DNA of 39,000 nucleotides from Mycobacterium tilburgii (GCF_902168065.1 NZ_LR655719.1:1-39000); one strand, 5' to 3'; positions 10,290 through 22,070 are shown, counted from the first letter of the stretch. The notes: generated from the sequence alone by a model not told the origin. Program-made: numbers and translations.

Positions 10290-10883
10290 TTGGAGATACC
10301 GCTGTCGATGAGAATTCAAGCGGAACGTCTCGATGCTGTGGTTGCCGAAGCCGTAGCGGGAGACGGAAACGCCCTACGCGAGGTGCTGGAGACCATCCGC
10401 CCGATCGTGGTGCGATACTGCCGAGCGCGAGTCGGCACGGTCGAGCGGGGCGGCATGTCGGCCGACGATGTGGCTCAGGAGGTGTGCTTGGCGACGCTGA
10501 CAGCATTGCCGCGCTACCGCGATCGCGGCCGCCCCTTTCTGGCCTTCCTCTATGGCATTGCGGCACACAAGGTGGCCGACGCCCACCGGGCCGCCGGTCG
10601 CGATCTGGCTTATCTCTCCGAATCCGTTCCCGAGCGCTGGTCGCCGGAGGCGGGCCCCGAACAGCGGGCCATCGAAGCCGATTCGGTCAGCCGCATGAAC
10701 GAACTGCTCGAAATCCTGCCGGCCAAGCAGCGCGAGATTCTCATTCTCCGCGTCGTCGTCGGTCTCTCCGCTGAAGAGACCGCCGCCGCTGTCGGCTCCA
10801 CACCGGGGGCCATCCGGGTGGCTCAGCACCGAGCCCTGCAGCGGCTGAAATCCGAGATGGTTGCGGCGGGAGACTATGCCTAA
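10290..10883 (+). CDS. sigD: ECF RNA polymerase sigma factor SigD
   Basis: SigD is an ECF sigma factor linked in M. tuberculosis to stationary phase, RelA signalling and lipid or DNA-binding genes. The sigma-2 region (RPIVVRYCRARVG, SADDVAQEVCLAT, RPFLAFLYGIAAHKVADAHR) and sigma-4 region (LPAKQREILILRVVVGLSAEE, TPGAIRVAQHRALQRLK) are complete. The C-terminus VAAGDYA matches the orthologue. The start is uncertain: TTG 10290 or ATG 10308. In-frame sequence upstream of 10290 (ARFVTLEI) still resembles the longer M. tuberculosis annotation but has no start codon before the in-frame TGA at 10257-10259. Its last 8 bases overlap the anti-sigma gene, indicating co-translation. Confidence 0.95.
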   Translation: MEIPLSMRIQAERLDAVVAEAVAGDGNALREVLETIRPIVVRYCRARVGTVERGGMSADDVAQEVCLATLTALPRYRDRGRPFLAFLYGIAAHKVADAHRAAGRDLAYLSESVPERWSPEAGPEQRAIEADSVSRMNELLEILPAKQREILILRVVVGLSAEETAAAVGSTPGAIRVAQHRALQRLKSEMVAAGDYA

Positions 10884-11685
10884 ATCTGAGCCTGAATCTG
10901 GTTTCACCGATCGACCGGGGCTCGACGAGTTGAGCCGAACCGATCTTCTCCTCGACGCGCTCGCCGAACGGCAGCCCGTGGACGTCGACGATCCCAACGA
11001 GGACGCGCTGGCCACCCTGCTGGGGGACTGGCGCGACGACCTGCGCTGGCCGCCCGCCAGCGCACTGGTCTCCCCGGAGGAGGCCGTCGGCGCGCTGTGC
11101 GCCGGAATGCTGGAGCGCCGGCGTAGCCGGCACAGCCTGGCCACGATCGGGTCGGTCGCGGCGACGCTGCTCATCCTCAGCGGGTTCGGGGCCATGGTGG
11201 TGGAGGCGCGCCCCGGCGGCACGCTGTACGGCCTGCACTCGATGTTCTTCGACGAGCCCACCGCAAGCCAGAGCCAGATCATGTTGTCGGCCAAGGCCGA
11301 TCTGGCGAAGGTGCAGCAGCTCATCGACAAGGGGGAGTGGATGCAGGCCGAGAATCAGCTGGCCGAAGTCAGCAGCACTGTGCAGTCGATGAACGACAGC
11401 GCCGGGCGCAAAGAGCTGCTGGACGAAATTGATCTGCTGAACGCGAGAGTCGATGCGCGGGACCCGAATGCGACGCTGCCGCCGGCCGCGCCGTCCAGTC
11501 CCGCGGCGCTTCCGGCGGCGCCGCAATCACAGGCGCAGCAGGCGCCGGCGCCCTCGGTTGCGGCGGCACCGAATGCAATCAGCCCGAGCGCGACGATCCG
11601 AGCGCCCGCCCCGTCGTCGACTCCGGCGACCGGCCATCATCACCATCGCCGGTCGTCGATCCCACCGGCCGCTACGACGCCCTAG
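10876..11685 (+). CDS. rsdA: Anti-sigma-D factor RsdA
   Basis: This is the cognate membrane anti-sigma factor of SigD (Rv3413c family), 269 residues from ATG 10876. The cytosolic N-terminus holds the sigma-binding helix region (LDELSRTDLLLDALAERQPV, residues 16-35). A single transmembrane helix spans about residues 88-109 (LATIGSVAATLLILSGFGAM). A helical extracytoplasmic part follows (MLSAKADLAKVQQLIDKGEW), ending in a long Pro/Ala-rich tail that closes with a His/Arg cluster (GHHHHRRS). Release by regulated proteolysis is known for the M. tuberculosis protein. ATG 10876 is chosen because it matches the family start and has GGCGGGAGA just upstream; TTG 10861 is less likely. Confidence 0.93.
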   Translation: MPKSEPESGFTDRPGLDELSRTDLLLDALAERQPVDVDDPNEDALATLLGDWRDDLRWPPASALVSPEEAVGALCAGMLERRRSRHSLATIGSVAATLLILSGFGAMVVEARPGGTLYGLHSMFFDEPTASQSQIMLSAKADLAKVQQLIDKGEWMQAENQLAEVSSTVQSMNDSAGRKELLDEIDLLNARVDARDPNATLPPAAPSSPAALPAAPQSQAQQAPAPSVAAAPNAISPSATIRAPAPSSTPATGHHHHRRSSIPPAATTP

Positions 11686-11711
11686 CGCTAGAGCCCGGCC
11701 GGGTTCTAGCG
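11686..11711. terminator. Shared bidirectional hairpin terminator between rsdA and the Rv3412-like gene
   Basis: A 26-base inverted repeat starts directly after the rsdA stop. Left arm CGCTAGAGCCCGG pairs with right arm CCGGGTTCTAGCG over 13 positions with a single G-T wobble. It lies between two convergent genes and its right arm contains the stop codon of the minus-strand gene (complement of 11706-11708). No U-run follows, as is usual for mycobacterial intrinsic-like terminators. Confidence 0.65.
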
Positions 11712-12116
11712 GCGGTGAAAGCCGTCGGCGTCCGACGTCGCCTCGTTCAGCGACGCGTCGGCGTACCCCCGGCAATAATCCCAGGTGACGTAGGCGTCGG
11801 GCTCCGGGTCGTACGCGGGCTCGTGGGGTCGCACGGTGCCGTCGATCAACAGCTGGAGCAGGTTTGCCCGCAACATGTCCCAGTCGTGATAGTGGTCCTG
11901 CTGGCACTCGTCGCAGCAGACGACGAGTCCGCGAATTCCCTTGTGCACCAACAAAGCTTCGTAGACTGCGAGATCGGCGAGGTCAGCTTCTACCGCCATT
12001 CGTTCTTGCTGATCAAGGGGTTGGCCGGGTTCGACGGCGTCCAGCGCTGCCGACGGGTCACACGGGTCGTCCGCGAAAGGGTCGGGTGGCAAACCCGGCG
12101 GGAGGTGGTAACGCAC
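11706..12116 (-). CDS. DUF5319 family protein, Rv3412-like
   Basis: This 136-residue acidic protein has the same length and position as M. tuberculosis Rv3412. It has a Pro/Asp-rich N-terminus (GLPPDPFADDPCDPSAALDA), a central CCDECQQDHYHDWDML segment whose Cys/His arrangement could bind a metal, and a C-terminus with YVTWDYCRGYADA. There is no signal peptide or membrane helix. It is intact, starts with ATG at the complement of 12114-12116, and converges on rsdA. Function is unknown. The metal-binding idea is inference from the C-C-x2-C and H-Y-H residues. Confidence 0.85.
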   Translation of the reverse strand: MRYHLPPGLPPDPFADDPCDPSAALDAVEPGQPLDQQERMAVEADLADLAVYEALLVHKGIRGLVVCCDECQQDHYHDWDMLRANLLQLLIDGTVRPHEPAYDPEPDAYVTWDYCRGYADASLNEATSDADGFHRR

Positions 12117-12124
12117 GTCCCTAG

Positions 12125-15009
<2,885 letters not shown>

Positions 15010-15050
15010 CCACTGGTTTGCTACCGGCCGGTAAGTTCATACTGGTGGGG

Positions 15051-16362
15051 ATGAAGCGCAGATTTCGACGTCCTGATCACCGGTTCCGGGTTCGGGGGCA
15101 GCGTCAGCGCGCTGCGGTTGACCGAAAAGGGCTATCGCGTAGGCGTGTTGGAGGCCGGCTGGCGATTTGCCGACGAAGATTGCGCGAAAATGTCGTGGAA
15201 TCTGCGCAAGTTTCTGTGGGCTCCCCGGTTGGGTTGCTACGGCATTCGCGGATTCACCCGCTGCGCAACGTGCTGATTTTGGCCGGCGCCGGGGTGGGCG
15301 ACGGTTCGCTGAACTACGCCAACACGTTGTACGTGCCGCCGGAGCCGTTTTTCAACGACCTGCAGTGGGCGCAGATCACCGACTGGCGATCCGAGCTGAT
15401 GCCCCACTACGAGCAGGCCAAGCGGATGCTGGGGGTGGTCACCAATCCGACCTTCACCGACGCCGACCGCATCATCAATGAAGTTGCCGACGAGATGGGA
15501 TGCGGCGACACTTTCGTGCAAACCGGTCGGCGTGTTCTTCGGCCTGGAATACGGCTGCTGCATGACAGGGTGCCGTCACGGCGCCAAGAACACCCTGCTG
15601 AAAAACTACCTCGGGCTCGCGAAAACTGCTGGGCACAAGTCCTTCCGATGACGACCGTCAAGGGTTTCGAACAGCGCCCGGACGGGCTGTGGCAGGTGCA
15701 CACCGTGCGTACCTGCAACTGGGTGCGCCGGAACAAGCGCACCTTCACCGCGTCACACTTGATCCTGGCCGCCGGCACTTGGGGCACCTAGCACCTGCCG
15801 TTCAAGATGCGCGACAAGGGCAAGTTGTCGCGGCTGTCGGAGCGACTGGGCGTGCTCACCCGACCAACTCCGAGTCGATCGTCGGTGCGGGACAGCTGCA
15901 CGTCTCGCCGGATCTGGACCCCACACACGGCGTGGCGATCACGTCGTCGATCCACCCCACGTCGGACACCCACATCGAACCGGTGCGCTACGGCAAGGGC
16001 TCCAACACGATGGGGCTGCTGCAAACCCTGATGACCGACGGCCCAGGGGCCGAAGGCCCCGACGAAACCTACGTGCCCCGCTGGCGGCAACTGCTGAACG
16101 CCGCCGGTGAGGACCCGCACAAAATGTTGCGGCTGCTCAATCCCCGCCAGTGGAGCGAACGGACAATGATCGCGCTGGTCGTGCAGCACCTGGACAACTC
16201 GATCACCACGTTCACTAAGCGCGGCAAGCTGGGCATCCTGTGGTACTCCAGCAAGCAGGGCCACCGGCCAGCCGAACCCGTCCTGGATCCTGGGTCGGCA
16301 ACGAGGTCACCCGCCGCATTACCGCCAAGATCAACGGCGTCACCGAGCGACACCTGGGGCGA
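15051..16362 (+). pseudogene. choD: Cholesterol oxidase-type GMC oxidoreductase ChoD, broken and 3'-truncated
   Basis: ChoD (Rv3409c, about 578 residues) is a FAD-dependent GMC-family oxidoreductase. The FAD-binding Rossmann start is readable just after ATG 15051 in shifting frames ([21 protein letters not shown]). Then follow GAGVGDGSLNYANTLYVPPE, MTTVKGFEQRPDGLWQVHTV and LILAAGTWGT. A TAG at 15789-15791 replaces a Gln codon. Further parts run through SIVGAGQLHVSPDLDPTHG and VQHLDNSITTFTKRGKLGIL. The last recognisable residues (TWGE) lie near 16362. The final about 70 residues, including the GMC C-terminal domain, are gone, and the 5' end of an Rv3406-like gene follows in the opposite direction. 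Confidence 0.93.
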
Positions 16363-16561
16363 GCCGAGCAGCCCGCCGAACGCGAGCTGCTGCTGGTTCG
16401 TCGAGGTGCTGCTGATCGCGGAAGAAGATGACCTTGTTGCGTCAGCAGGGCTTGGCGGATCTCCTCGATGACGCCGGCGCGAGGTCGCCGCTCGGGCGCA
16501 CTCCGTCGATGCGGGCGCCGATGCGGCTGCTGAGCCTGGTGACGGTGATCTGGTCTGTCAT
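16363..16561 (-). pseudogene. N-terminal fragment of a TauD/TfdA-family dioxygenase (Rv3406-like)
   Basis: From the ATG at the complement of 16559-16561 the minus strand reads MTDQITVTRLSSRIGARIDG, then GDLAPA. After frame changes and a stop it reads KVIFFRDQQHLDE and QQLAFGGLLGSP. This matches the start of M. tuberculosis Rv3406, an Fe(II)/2-oxoglutarate-dependent alkyl sulfatase. The metal-binding HxD motif and the rest of the enzyme are absent because the gene runs straight into the 3' side of choD near 16363. It is both frameshifted and truncated. Confidence 0.82.
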
Positions 16562-16590
16562 GGCTGTGGTCCTTGCCTGCGGATCGGGTG

Positions 16591-16604
16591 TAGTCAGTTG
16601 ACTA
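16591..16604. promoter_or_regulatory. Perfect 14-bp palindrome, candidate repressor operator
   Basis: TAGTCAGTTGACTA is a perfect 14-bp dyad lying 29 bases upstream of the Rv3406-like ATG. In M. tuberculosis this promoter is controlled by the TetR-type repressor Rv3405c, and the size and symmetry fit a TetR operator. The Rv3405c gene itself is not found in the window. The chance TAG used as a stop by the GH65 frame lies inside the palindrome (complement of 16602-16604). Confidence 0.5.
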
Positions 16605-18045
16605 TGCCCCGAGTGTGGTCAAGTGTATACAGTGCGGCAAGGGTGCCGTGATCAGCGGTCCACGGCGCGCTGTGTCGGCTTGCGGCGGCGGCAGAAGTGC
16701 CTTGCGCGGACGCACCGCGAAGGTCGTCGGCTCGTCCGTCTTGAGCAGGATTTCCTCGCCGGCGTGCCGGATGCTCAGCTCGCCGGCGGTCCCCTCGGTC
16801 AGCGTGTAGGTGACGTCAGCGTGGTTCGCGTCGACCGTCAGCCGGAAGTCGCGCCAACGCACCCGGAACTGCAGTCGCGAGATGCCGTCGGGCAGGGCCG
16901 GGTTGATTTCCAGGATGCCGTCGTCGTCGCGCAGGCCGTCGAAGCCCGCGACGATCGCCATCCAGGCGCCCCGGCCAGCGATGCCATGTGCAGGCCCGTC
17001 GCGGGTGTTGGAATACAGGTCGCGCAGGTCGATCAGCGCGGCCTCGTAAGCATAGTCGTGCGCCAGCTCCAAATGACCGACCTTTGCACACATCACGGCC
17101 TGACAGCAGACAGCGAGGAGGTCCCGCACCGTGCGCCGTTCGTAGTAGTCGACGTTGCGGGCCTTCTGCTCGGGGGTGAAGGCGTTGCTCTGCCACTGCA
17201 TCGCCAGCACCAGGGTCGGCCTGCTTGATCACCTGCGCCGGGTACAGCCGCACGTACGGCTCGTGCAGCAACAGCGGATAGTTGTGCCGGTTCCCGAAAT
17301 TCCACTCCGCGAACTTGGTGAAGCCTTCGCACTGCTGGTGCACACCCAGTTCCTCGTCATAGGGGATGTTGACCGCGTCGGCCGCGTCGCGCCACGCCGC
17401 CGCCTCGGTGGTGACCCCGAACGCCTCGGCCCGTTCGGGGTGGCGATTGCAGGCATCCGCGGCGACGACCAGGTTGTGGGCGGCCACAAGATTCGTGAAG
17501 ACGTTGTCGCGCACGATCGCAGTGTACTCGTCGGGCCCGGTGACGCCGTCGATGTGCCAGACGCCATGGCGGTCGTGGTGCCCGAGTGACATCCACAGCC
17601 AGGCCGTCTCGATCAGCACCTGCAGGCCGCACGCCTTTTCTAGCGGTCTGGTCGCCGGTGACGACCCGGTAGCGCTCGAAGGCCATCGCGATGTCGGCGT
17701 TGATGTGGAAGGCCGTGGTGCTGGCCGGCCAATAGCCCGAACACTCCTGGCCGCAAATGGTCCGCCACGGGAAGCTGATCCCCTTGAGGCCGAGCTCGCT
17801 CGCCCGTTCCCGCTCAGCTCTATCGTCGAGGCCTGCCACCGCAGCGCGTCGGCTACCGCGTGCGGCGGCGTGTAGGTGAGCACCGAAAGCACGAAACCTT
17901 CGGTGTCCCAGAAGGCGTGGCTGTCGTAACCGGTGCCGGTGAGCCCCTTGCTCGGGATGGCCCGCCCCTCGGCCCGGGCGCTGGCCTGCAGCATGTGGAA
18001 CAGCCCGAACCGCACCGCCTGCTGGGACCCCGCGGTCACCGCCAG
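16602..18045 (-). pseudogene. GH65 family glycosyl hydrolase/phosphorylase (Rv3401-like), N-terminally truncated
   Basis: GH65 enzymes phosphorolyse or hydrolyse alpha-glucosides such as trehalose or kojibiose. The minus strand encodes the catalytic (alpha/alpha)6 part. It reads QQAVRFGLFHMLQ, KGLTGTGYDSHAFWDTEGFV, ISFPWRTICGQECSGYWPAS, and the GPDEY motif with the catalytic Glu (WHIDGVTGPDEYTAIVRDN). It continues with the C-terminal AHGIAGRGAWMAIVAGFDGL and WRDFRLTVDANHADVTYTL. Frame changes occur near 17840, 17640 and 17215. The N-terminal beta-sandwich domain, several hundred residues, is missing; the upstream side is instead an MFS transporter. The last residues before the TAG at 16602-16604 do not look like GH65, so the natural 3' end is also altered. 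Confidence 0.9.
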
Positions 18046-18792
18046 GCTGCCGCCGGTTCGGCCAGCGCGAACCCGGCGAGCAGGGGCGGCGGCCAGGGCG
18101 AAGCCGGCCGCGGCCCGGGGGCTGGTCCAGCCCCAGGTGGGCGACTCGATCACGGTGTAGACCAGCGTGGTGACTCCGGCCGCGGACAGCAGCAGCCCGG
18201 GATCATCGACGCGGGGCGCCGCGGGGTCTCGGGAGGTCGGCACGAACAGCACGCCGCTGACGATGGCCGCCGCCGCGATCGGGATGTTCACCATGAAGAT
18301 GGCGCCCCACCAGTAGTGCTCCAGGAGCCAGCCGCCGCTGATCGGTCCCACGGCCACCCCGATCCCGACCATGGCCGCCCACAATCCGATCGCCTTGGCG
18401 CGGCGCGCCGGGTCGGTGAAGATGTTGGTGATCAGTCCCAGCGTGGTCGGGAAGATGACCGCCGCGTCCACTCCCATTGCCGCACGCGTCGCGATGAGTT
18501 GGTCTGCCGAATTCACTTGCTCCGCAACACCGGAGGGGATCGCGAACAGCGCCAGGCCGGCGATGAGCCAGCCGTGACGGCCATACCGGTCGCTGAAGCT
18601 GCCGGCCGACAGCAGCAGCTCGGACATCACCAGGGTGTAGGCGTCGACGATCCACTGCAGGTCGGCGGTGTCGGCGTGGAGTTCGCGCGACAGCGTGGGG
18701 CAGCGCGACGTTGACGATGGTGGCGTCGACGCTGATGACGAAGACGGCCAGACAGATCACGGTGAGCGCACTCTTTCTCGAATCGACAAGAA
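18046..18792 (-). pseudogene. DHA2-type MFS drug transporter, frameshifted N-terminal half
   Basis: The minus strand encodes the first membrane helices of an EmrB/QacA-type 14-TM efflux transporter. It reads LTVICLAVFVISVDATIVNV, then after a frameshift near 18695 LQWIVDAYTLVMSELLLSAG. Motif A (SFSDRYGRHGWLIAG) and motif C (AVGPISGGWLLEHYWWGAIF) follow. The match continues to LLAGFALAE near 18055, about 240 residues, and then GH65 sequence takes over. Half the transporter is thus deleted. The gene is divergent from the intact HxlR-type regulator, a common arrangement for efflux pumps and their regulators. A start near GTG 18762 or slightly upstream cannot be fixed. Confidence 0.85.
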
Positions 18793-18800
18793 AGTAAAAC

Positions 18801-18822
18801 TTACAGACAAATAAATCTGGAA
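18801..18822. promoter_or_regulatory. Candidate HxlR-type operator in the divergent spacer
   Basis: The short A/T-rich spacer between the MFS remnant and the regulator contains a dyad with arms TT.CAGA and TCTG.AA (CAGA at 18804-18807, TCTG at 18816-18819) around an A/T core. HxlR regulators usually bind such sites in front of their divergent target. The repeat is imperfect. Confidence 0.35.
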
Positions 18823-18852
18823 AGAGATGTCTACCGCTGGTAAGGTGATTGG

Positions 18853-19494
18853 GTGCGGACGCGTCACTATAACCAGAACTGCCCGGTCGCGCGCGGGCTC
18901 GACGTCCTGGGGGAGCGGTGGACGTTGCTGATCCTGCGTGAGTTGGTCGGCGGGCCCCGCCGCTACGGCGACCTTCGGGCCGAATTGCCGGGCATTGCAA
19001 CCAATCTGCTCGCCGAACGGCTCAAGGAATTGCAAGACGCCGGGCTCGTCGACCGCGCCGACTTACCGGCGCCGATCGGGCGCACGGTTTACACGCTAAG
19101 CGATCTGGGCTGGCAGCGGGTGTTACCCATCCTGCAAAGCGTCGCGTGGTTCGGCCTGGACCGCCTCGATCCGATCGACGACAAGCCGACCACCCCGCTC
19201 AACGGGTTCCTGGCCGGCATCCTGCTCGGTTTCGACCAGATGCACGCCGCCGGCGTGGACGCGACCTATCGTGCCGAAATCGACGGTCGCCGTTTCGAAT
19301 TCACGGTCATGCAGAATCGCCTCGCGGCTGCCCGGGGTGGACCGGTGGTGACGATGACCGCTAGCGCGGCCGATCTGGTCACCGCTCGACTGGGGACAAC
19401 CGACGCCAAGCGCAAGGCGGCGCTGCGCCGGATCGCCTTCGACGGGGACGAGCGCGACATCGGCGCCATGCGCGCAGTGTTCTCGCTCCACTAA
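18853..19494 (+). CDS. HxlR-family winged-helix transcriptional regulator with C-terminal SCP2-like domain
   Basis: This 213-residue regulator starts at GTG 18853. The N-terminal HxlR winged helix has its hallmark [20 protein letters not shown], followed by [20 protein letters not shown] and the recognition and wing region [20 protein letters not shown]. The conserved Cys near the N-terminus, a redox or electrophile sensor in several HxlR proteins, is kept. The second half ([20 protein letters not shown], then [19 protein letters not shown]) resembles an SCP2 sterol-binding-like domain found in longer HxlR regulators. It is intact although its likely target, the divergent MFS pump, is destroyed. 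guaA starts 12 bases downstream, so the two may be cotranscribed. Confidence 0.87.
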   Translation: MRTRHYNQNCPVARGLDVLGERWTLLILRELVGGPRRYGDLRAELPGIATNLLAERLKELQDAGLVDRADLPAPIGRTVYTLSDLGWQRVLPILQSVAWFGLDRLDPIDDKPTTPLNGFLAGILLGFDQMHAAGVDATYRAEIDGRRFEFTVMQNRLAAARGGPVVTMTASAADLVTARLGTTDAKRKAALRRIAFDGDERDIGAMRAVFSLH

Positions 19495-19505
19495 ACTCGG
19501 TCAAC

Positions 19506-21071
19506 GTGGCTGAACCTCGACCTACGGACCGCTCGGTGTTGGTGGTCGACTTCGGCGCGCAGTATGCGCAGCTGATCGCCCGCCGCGTGCGCGAGGCGCG
19601 GGTCTTTTCCGAGGTTATCCCGCACACCGCCACGATCGACGAGATCAAGGCCCGAGACCCGCTGGCACTGGTGCTGTCCGGCGGCCCGGCCAGTGTGTAC
19701 ACCGAGGGCGCCCCGCCACTGGACCCGGCGGTGTTCGACCTCGACGTGCCGGTGTTTGGTATCTGCTACGGATTTCAGGCGATGGCGCAGGCGCTGGGCG
19801 GTACCGTTGCCCACACCGGCACCAGCGAATACGGCCGTACTGAGATGAAAGTCCTTGGAGGCGAACTACATTCGTGTTTGCCTGTGGTGCAGCCGGTCTG
19901 GATGAGCCATGGTGATGCGGTCACAGCGGCGCCCGAGGGGTTTGACGTGGTGGCCAGCAGCGCGGGTGCGGCCGTCGCCGGCTTCGAGAACCGGGCTCGG
20001 CGCCTGGCCGGGGTGCAGTACCACCCGGAGGTGATGCACAGCCCGCACGGGCAGCAGGTGCTCAGCCGGTTCCTGCACGACTTCGCGGGGTTGGGGGCCC
20101 AGTGGACGGCCGCTAACATCGCCGACTCGCTGGTCGAACAGGTGCGCGCCCAGATCGGTGGTGGTCATGCAATCTGCGGGCTGTCCGGCGGGGTGGATTC
20201 CGCGGTCGCTGCGGCGCTGGTGCAGCGTGCCATCGGTGACCGGCTGACCTGCGTCTTCGTCGACCACGGGCTGCTGCGCGCCGGCGAGCGCGCCCAGGTG
20301 CAACGCGATTTTGTGGCCGCGACCGGTGCCAAGCTGGTCACCGTCGACGCGGCCGACACGTTCCTGCAGGCGCTGTCGGGGGTGACCAACCCGGAGGGCA
20401 AGCGCAAGATTATCGGCCGCCAGTTCATCCGGGCCTTCGAGGGCGCAGTGCGAGACATCTTGAGCAACAACGGATCCGAGGCAGAGTTTCTGGTTCAGGG
20501 CACGCTGTATCCGGACGTGGTGGAGTCCGGCTGCGGCAGCGGGACCGCGAACATCAAGAGCCACCACAACGTCGGCGGTCTGCCCGACGACCTGAACTTC
20601 AAGCTCGTCGAGCCGCTGCGGCTGTTGTTCAAGGACGAGGTGCGCGCCGTCGGGCGGGAACTGGGCCTGCCGGAGGAAATCGTTGCGCGTCAGCCGTTTC
20701 CGGGTCCGGGGCTGGGTATCCGGATCGTCGGCGAGGTCACCGCGGCGCGGCTGGACACTCTGCGGCGTGCCGATGCGATCGCGCGTGAGGAGCTCACCGC
20801 GGCTGGCCTGGACAACATGATCTGGCAGTGCCCGGTAGTGCTGCTGGGCGAGGTGCGCTCGGTCGGCGTGCAAGGCGACAACCGCACCTACGGGCACCCG
20901 CTCGTGTTGCGGCCGGTGTCCAGCGAGGACGCCATGACCGCCGACTGGACGCGAGTGCCCTACGAGGTGCTGGAACGCATCTCGACCCGGATCACCAACG
21001 AGGTGACCGAGGTCAACCGCGTGGTGCTGGACATCACCAGCAAACCGCCGGGCACCATTGAGTGGGAATAG
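19506..21071 (+). CDS. guaA: GMP synthase (glutamine-hydrolysing) GuaA
   Basis: GuaA converts XMP, ATP and glutamine to GMP, the step after GuaB2. It has 521 residues and standard domain order. The N-terminal class I amidotransferase has the nucleophile Cys in [12 protein letters not shown] and the His/Glu in [10 protein letters not shown]. The ATP-pyrophosphatase domain has the PP-loop [12 protein letters not shown] and the XMP-side motif [11 protein letters not shown]. The C-terminal dimerisation domain ends in [14 protein letters not shown] 19506 follows closely on the HxlR gene. The reading frame is clean throughout. It is essential in mycobacteria, consistent with preservation while the DNA on its 3' side is a patchwork of fragments. 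Confidence 0.98.
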   Translation: MAEPRPTDRSVLVVDFGAQYAQLIARRVREARVFSEVIPHTATIDEIKARDPLALVLSGGPASVYTEGAPPLDPAVFDLDVPVFGICYGFQAMAQALGGTVAHTGTSEYGRTEMKVLGGELHSCLPVVQPVWMSHGDAVTAAPEGFDVVASSAGAAVAGFENRARRLAGVQYHPEVMHSPHGQQVLSRFLHDFAGLGAQWTAANIADSLVEQVRAQIGGGHAICGLSGGVDSAVAAALVQRAIGDRLTCVFVDHGLLRAGERAQVQRDFVAATGAKLVTVDAADTFLQALSGVTNPEGKRKIIGRQFIRAFEGAVRDILSNNGSEAEFLVQGTLYPDVVESGCGSGTANIKSHHNVGGLPDDLNFKLVEPLRLLFKDEVRAVGRELGLPEEIVARQPFPGPGLGIRIVGEVTAARLDTLRRADAIAREELTAAGLDNMIWQCPVVLLGEVRSVGVQGDNRTYGHPLVLRPVSSEDAMTADWTRVPYEVLERISTRITNEVTEVNRVVLDITSKPPGTIEWE

Positions 21072-21094
21072 CCCCCGGCTCTCATCGCCATAGC

Positions 21095-21350
21095 CGCCGT
21101 GCCGTTGACGGGCACCGCGTGGGTGCATGGTGGGCCGAGGACATGCGCCGTGCGATGGAATTCCGTGCGAAATTCGGTGACGGTCGGTTCGTCGACGTGT
21201 CGTTTGCCACCCTGCAAACCAACCCGGTCAACACCGTCGCCGACAGCCACGACAGGCTCGGCCTGACCTTCACCGATTCGGCGCAGGCCAGGGTGCGACA
21301 GTGGGCCGACGAACACCGGCCGGGCCACCGCGGCACCCACCACTACGCAG
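21095..21350 (+). pseudogene. Sulfotransferase fragment
   Basis: The stretch encodes HRVGAWWAEDMRRAMEFRAK, DGRFVDVSFATLQTNPVNTV and LTFTDSAQARVRQWADEHRP, then GHRGTHHY. This series is typical of the C-terminal third of mycobacterial Sulfotransfer_3-family enzymes (DVxFxxLxxDPxxTV, RxWxxxHxxGxxGTHxY). The PAPS-binding N-terminus is missing, and the match ends at about 21350 where TetR sequence begins. The fragment starts only a few bases after the guaA stop. Confidence 0.65.
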
Positions 21351-21772
21351 CGGATGCCGGACCGCTCGGACCCGGTCCGGGCGGTGGCCGCCTGGATCGA
21401 CGGGCGGCTGGACCTGGCTTTCAACCCGCAGATTCGCTCCGATCTGCACCACATGTCGCTCGAGGCGAGCAGCAGATGTTCGTCACGCCCGAGTCGGTGG
21501 CCCCCGCCTACCGGGAGATTCTGCGTCCGCTCGTCGAACAATTACGCCGGGGAAGAGATTCCGGACTGTTCAGCGGCATCGACCCCGACGGTGAAGCGTT
21601 GTCCATCCACGGCGTCGTGTGGGCCAACATCGAACGGCATTGGGCGACAACCCATCGCGATCCCAGTGAGATCCGCGAGCGCGTGCAGCGGTTCTGCTTG
21701 CGCGGGCTCGGCGTCCCGCCCGAAACGGTCGCGGCCGTGCTCACCGACGTGGCCGGGTCGCGGGGGAGCTGA
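21350..21772 (+). pseudogene. TetR-family regulator, C-terminal fragment
   Basis: The encoded peptide is DPVRAVAAWIDGRLDLAFNP, then RSDLHHMSLEAS. After a frameshift near 21470 it continues MFVTPESVAPAYREILRPLV, DSGLFSGIDPDGEALSIHGV and CLRGLGVPPETV, to TGA 21770-21772. This looks like the ligand-binding C-terminal domain of a TetR regulator. The N-terminal helix-turn-helix is absent. The frame happens to run in from the sulfotransferase fragment, giving a 236-residue open frame that is not a real gene. Confidence 0.6.
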
Positions 21773-21783
21773 GACGCTTCCGG

Positions 21784-22070
21784 CTAGTCCACGAATTCAC
21801 TTGTGCCGTATTCGATTGTCGCCCCGATCCCAATTTCTGCCCGCCGTGCTGACGAGTCGGCGGGCGACCTCGCGGTCGGCGCTTGGGGCCACCAAGACCA
21901 GGGGTGTGATCGGTCGTGGTGACGGATCCGCCGCGCAGCCGGGTGCGGGCCGGCGGGTCGGCGGCCAGCGCATCGCCGAAGCGGGTGATGTCGACATCGG
22001 GCACCGTGACGAGGATCGCGGTGGACGCCGGCTCGGGCAGGCAGTCGAAGGACAACACGGATTCCTGGCC
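21784..22070 (-). pseudogene. C-terminal fragment of an Rv3395A-like protein
   Basis: Minus-strand sequence gives LPEPASTAILVTVPDVDITR and FGDALAADPPARTRLRGGSV. In other frames it gives LVLVAPSADREVARRLVSTA and the end IGATIEYGTSEFVD before a stop at the complement of 21784-21786. In M. tuberculosis the only gene of this orientation between guaA and imuA'/imuB is Rv3395A, a predicted membrane protein. Assignment is by position and coding appearance, not by recognised motifs. Its 5' part runs directly into imuB near 22070, so both are truncated at the same point. Confidence 0.45.

Noticed and set aside
15022..15033. 12-bp palindrome TACCGGCCGGTA between guaB3 and choD as an operator or terminator
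   Set aside because: Short CG-rich palindromes are frequent by chance here, the hairpin would have no loop, and no matching regulator motif is known to me.
21062..21772. A single 236-residue protein after guaA
   Set aside because: It is two unrelated remnants (sulfotransferase and TetR) in one accidental frame, and its N-terminus lies inside the end of guaA.
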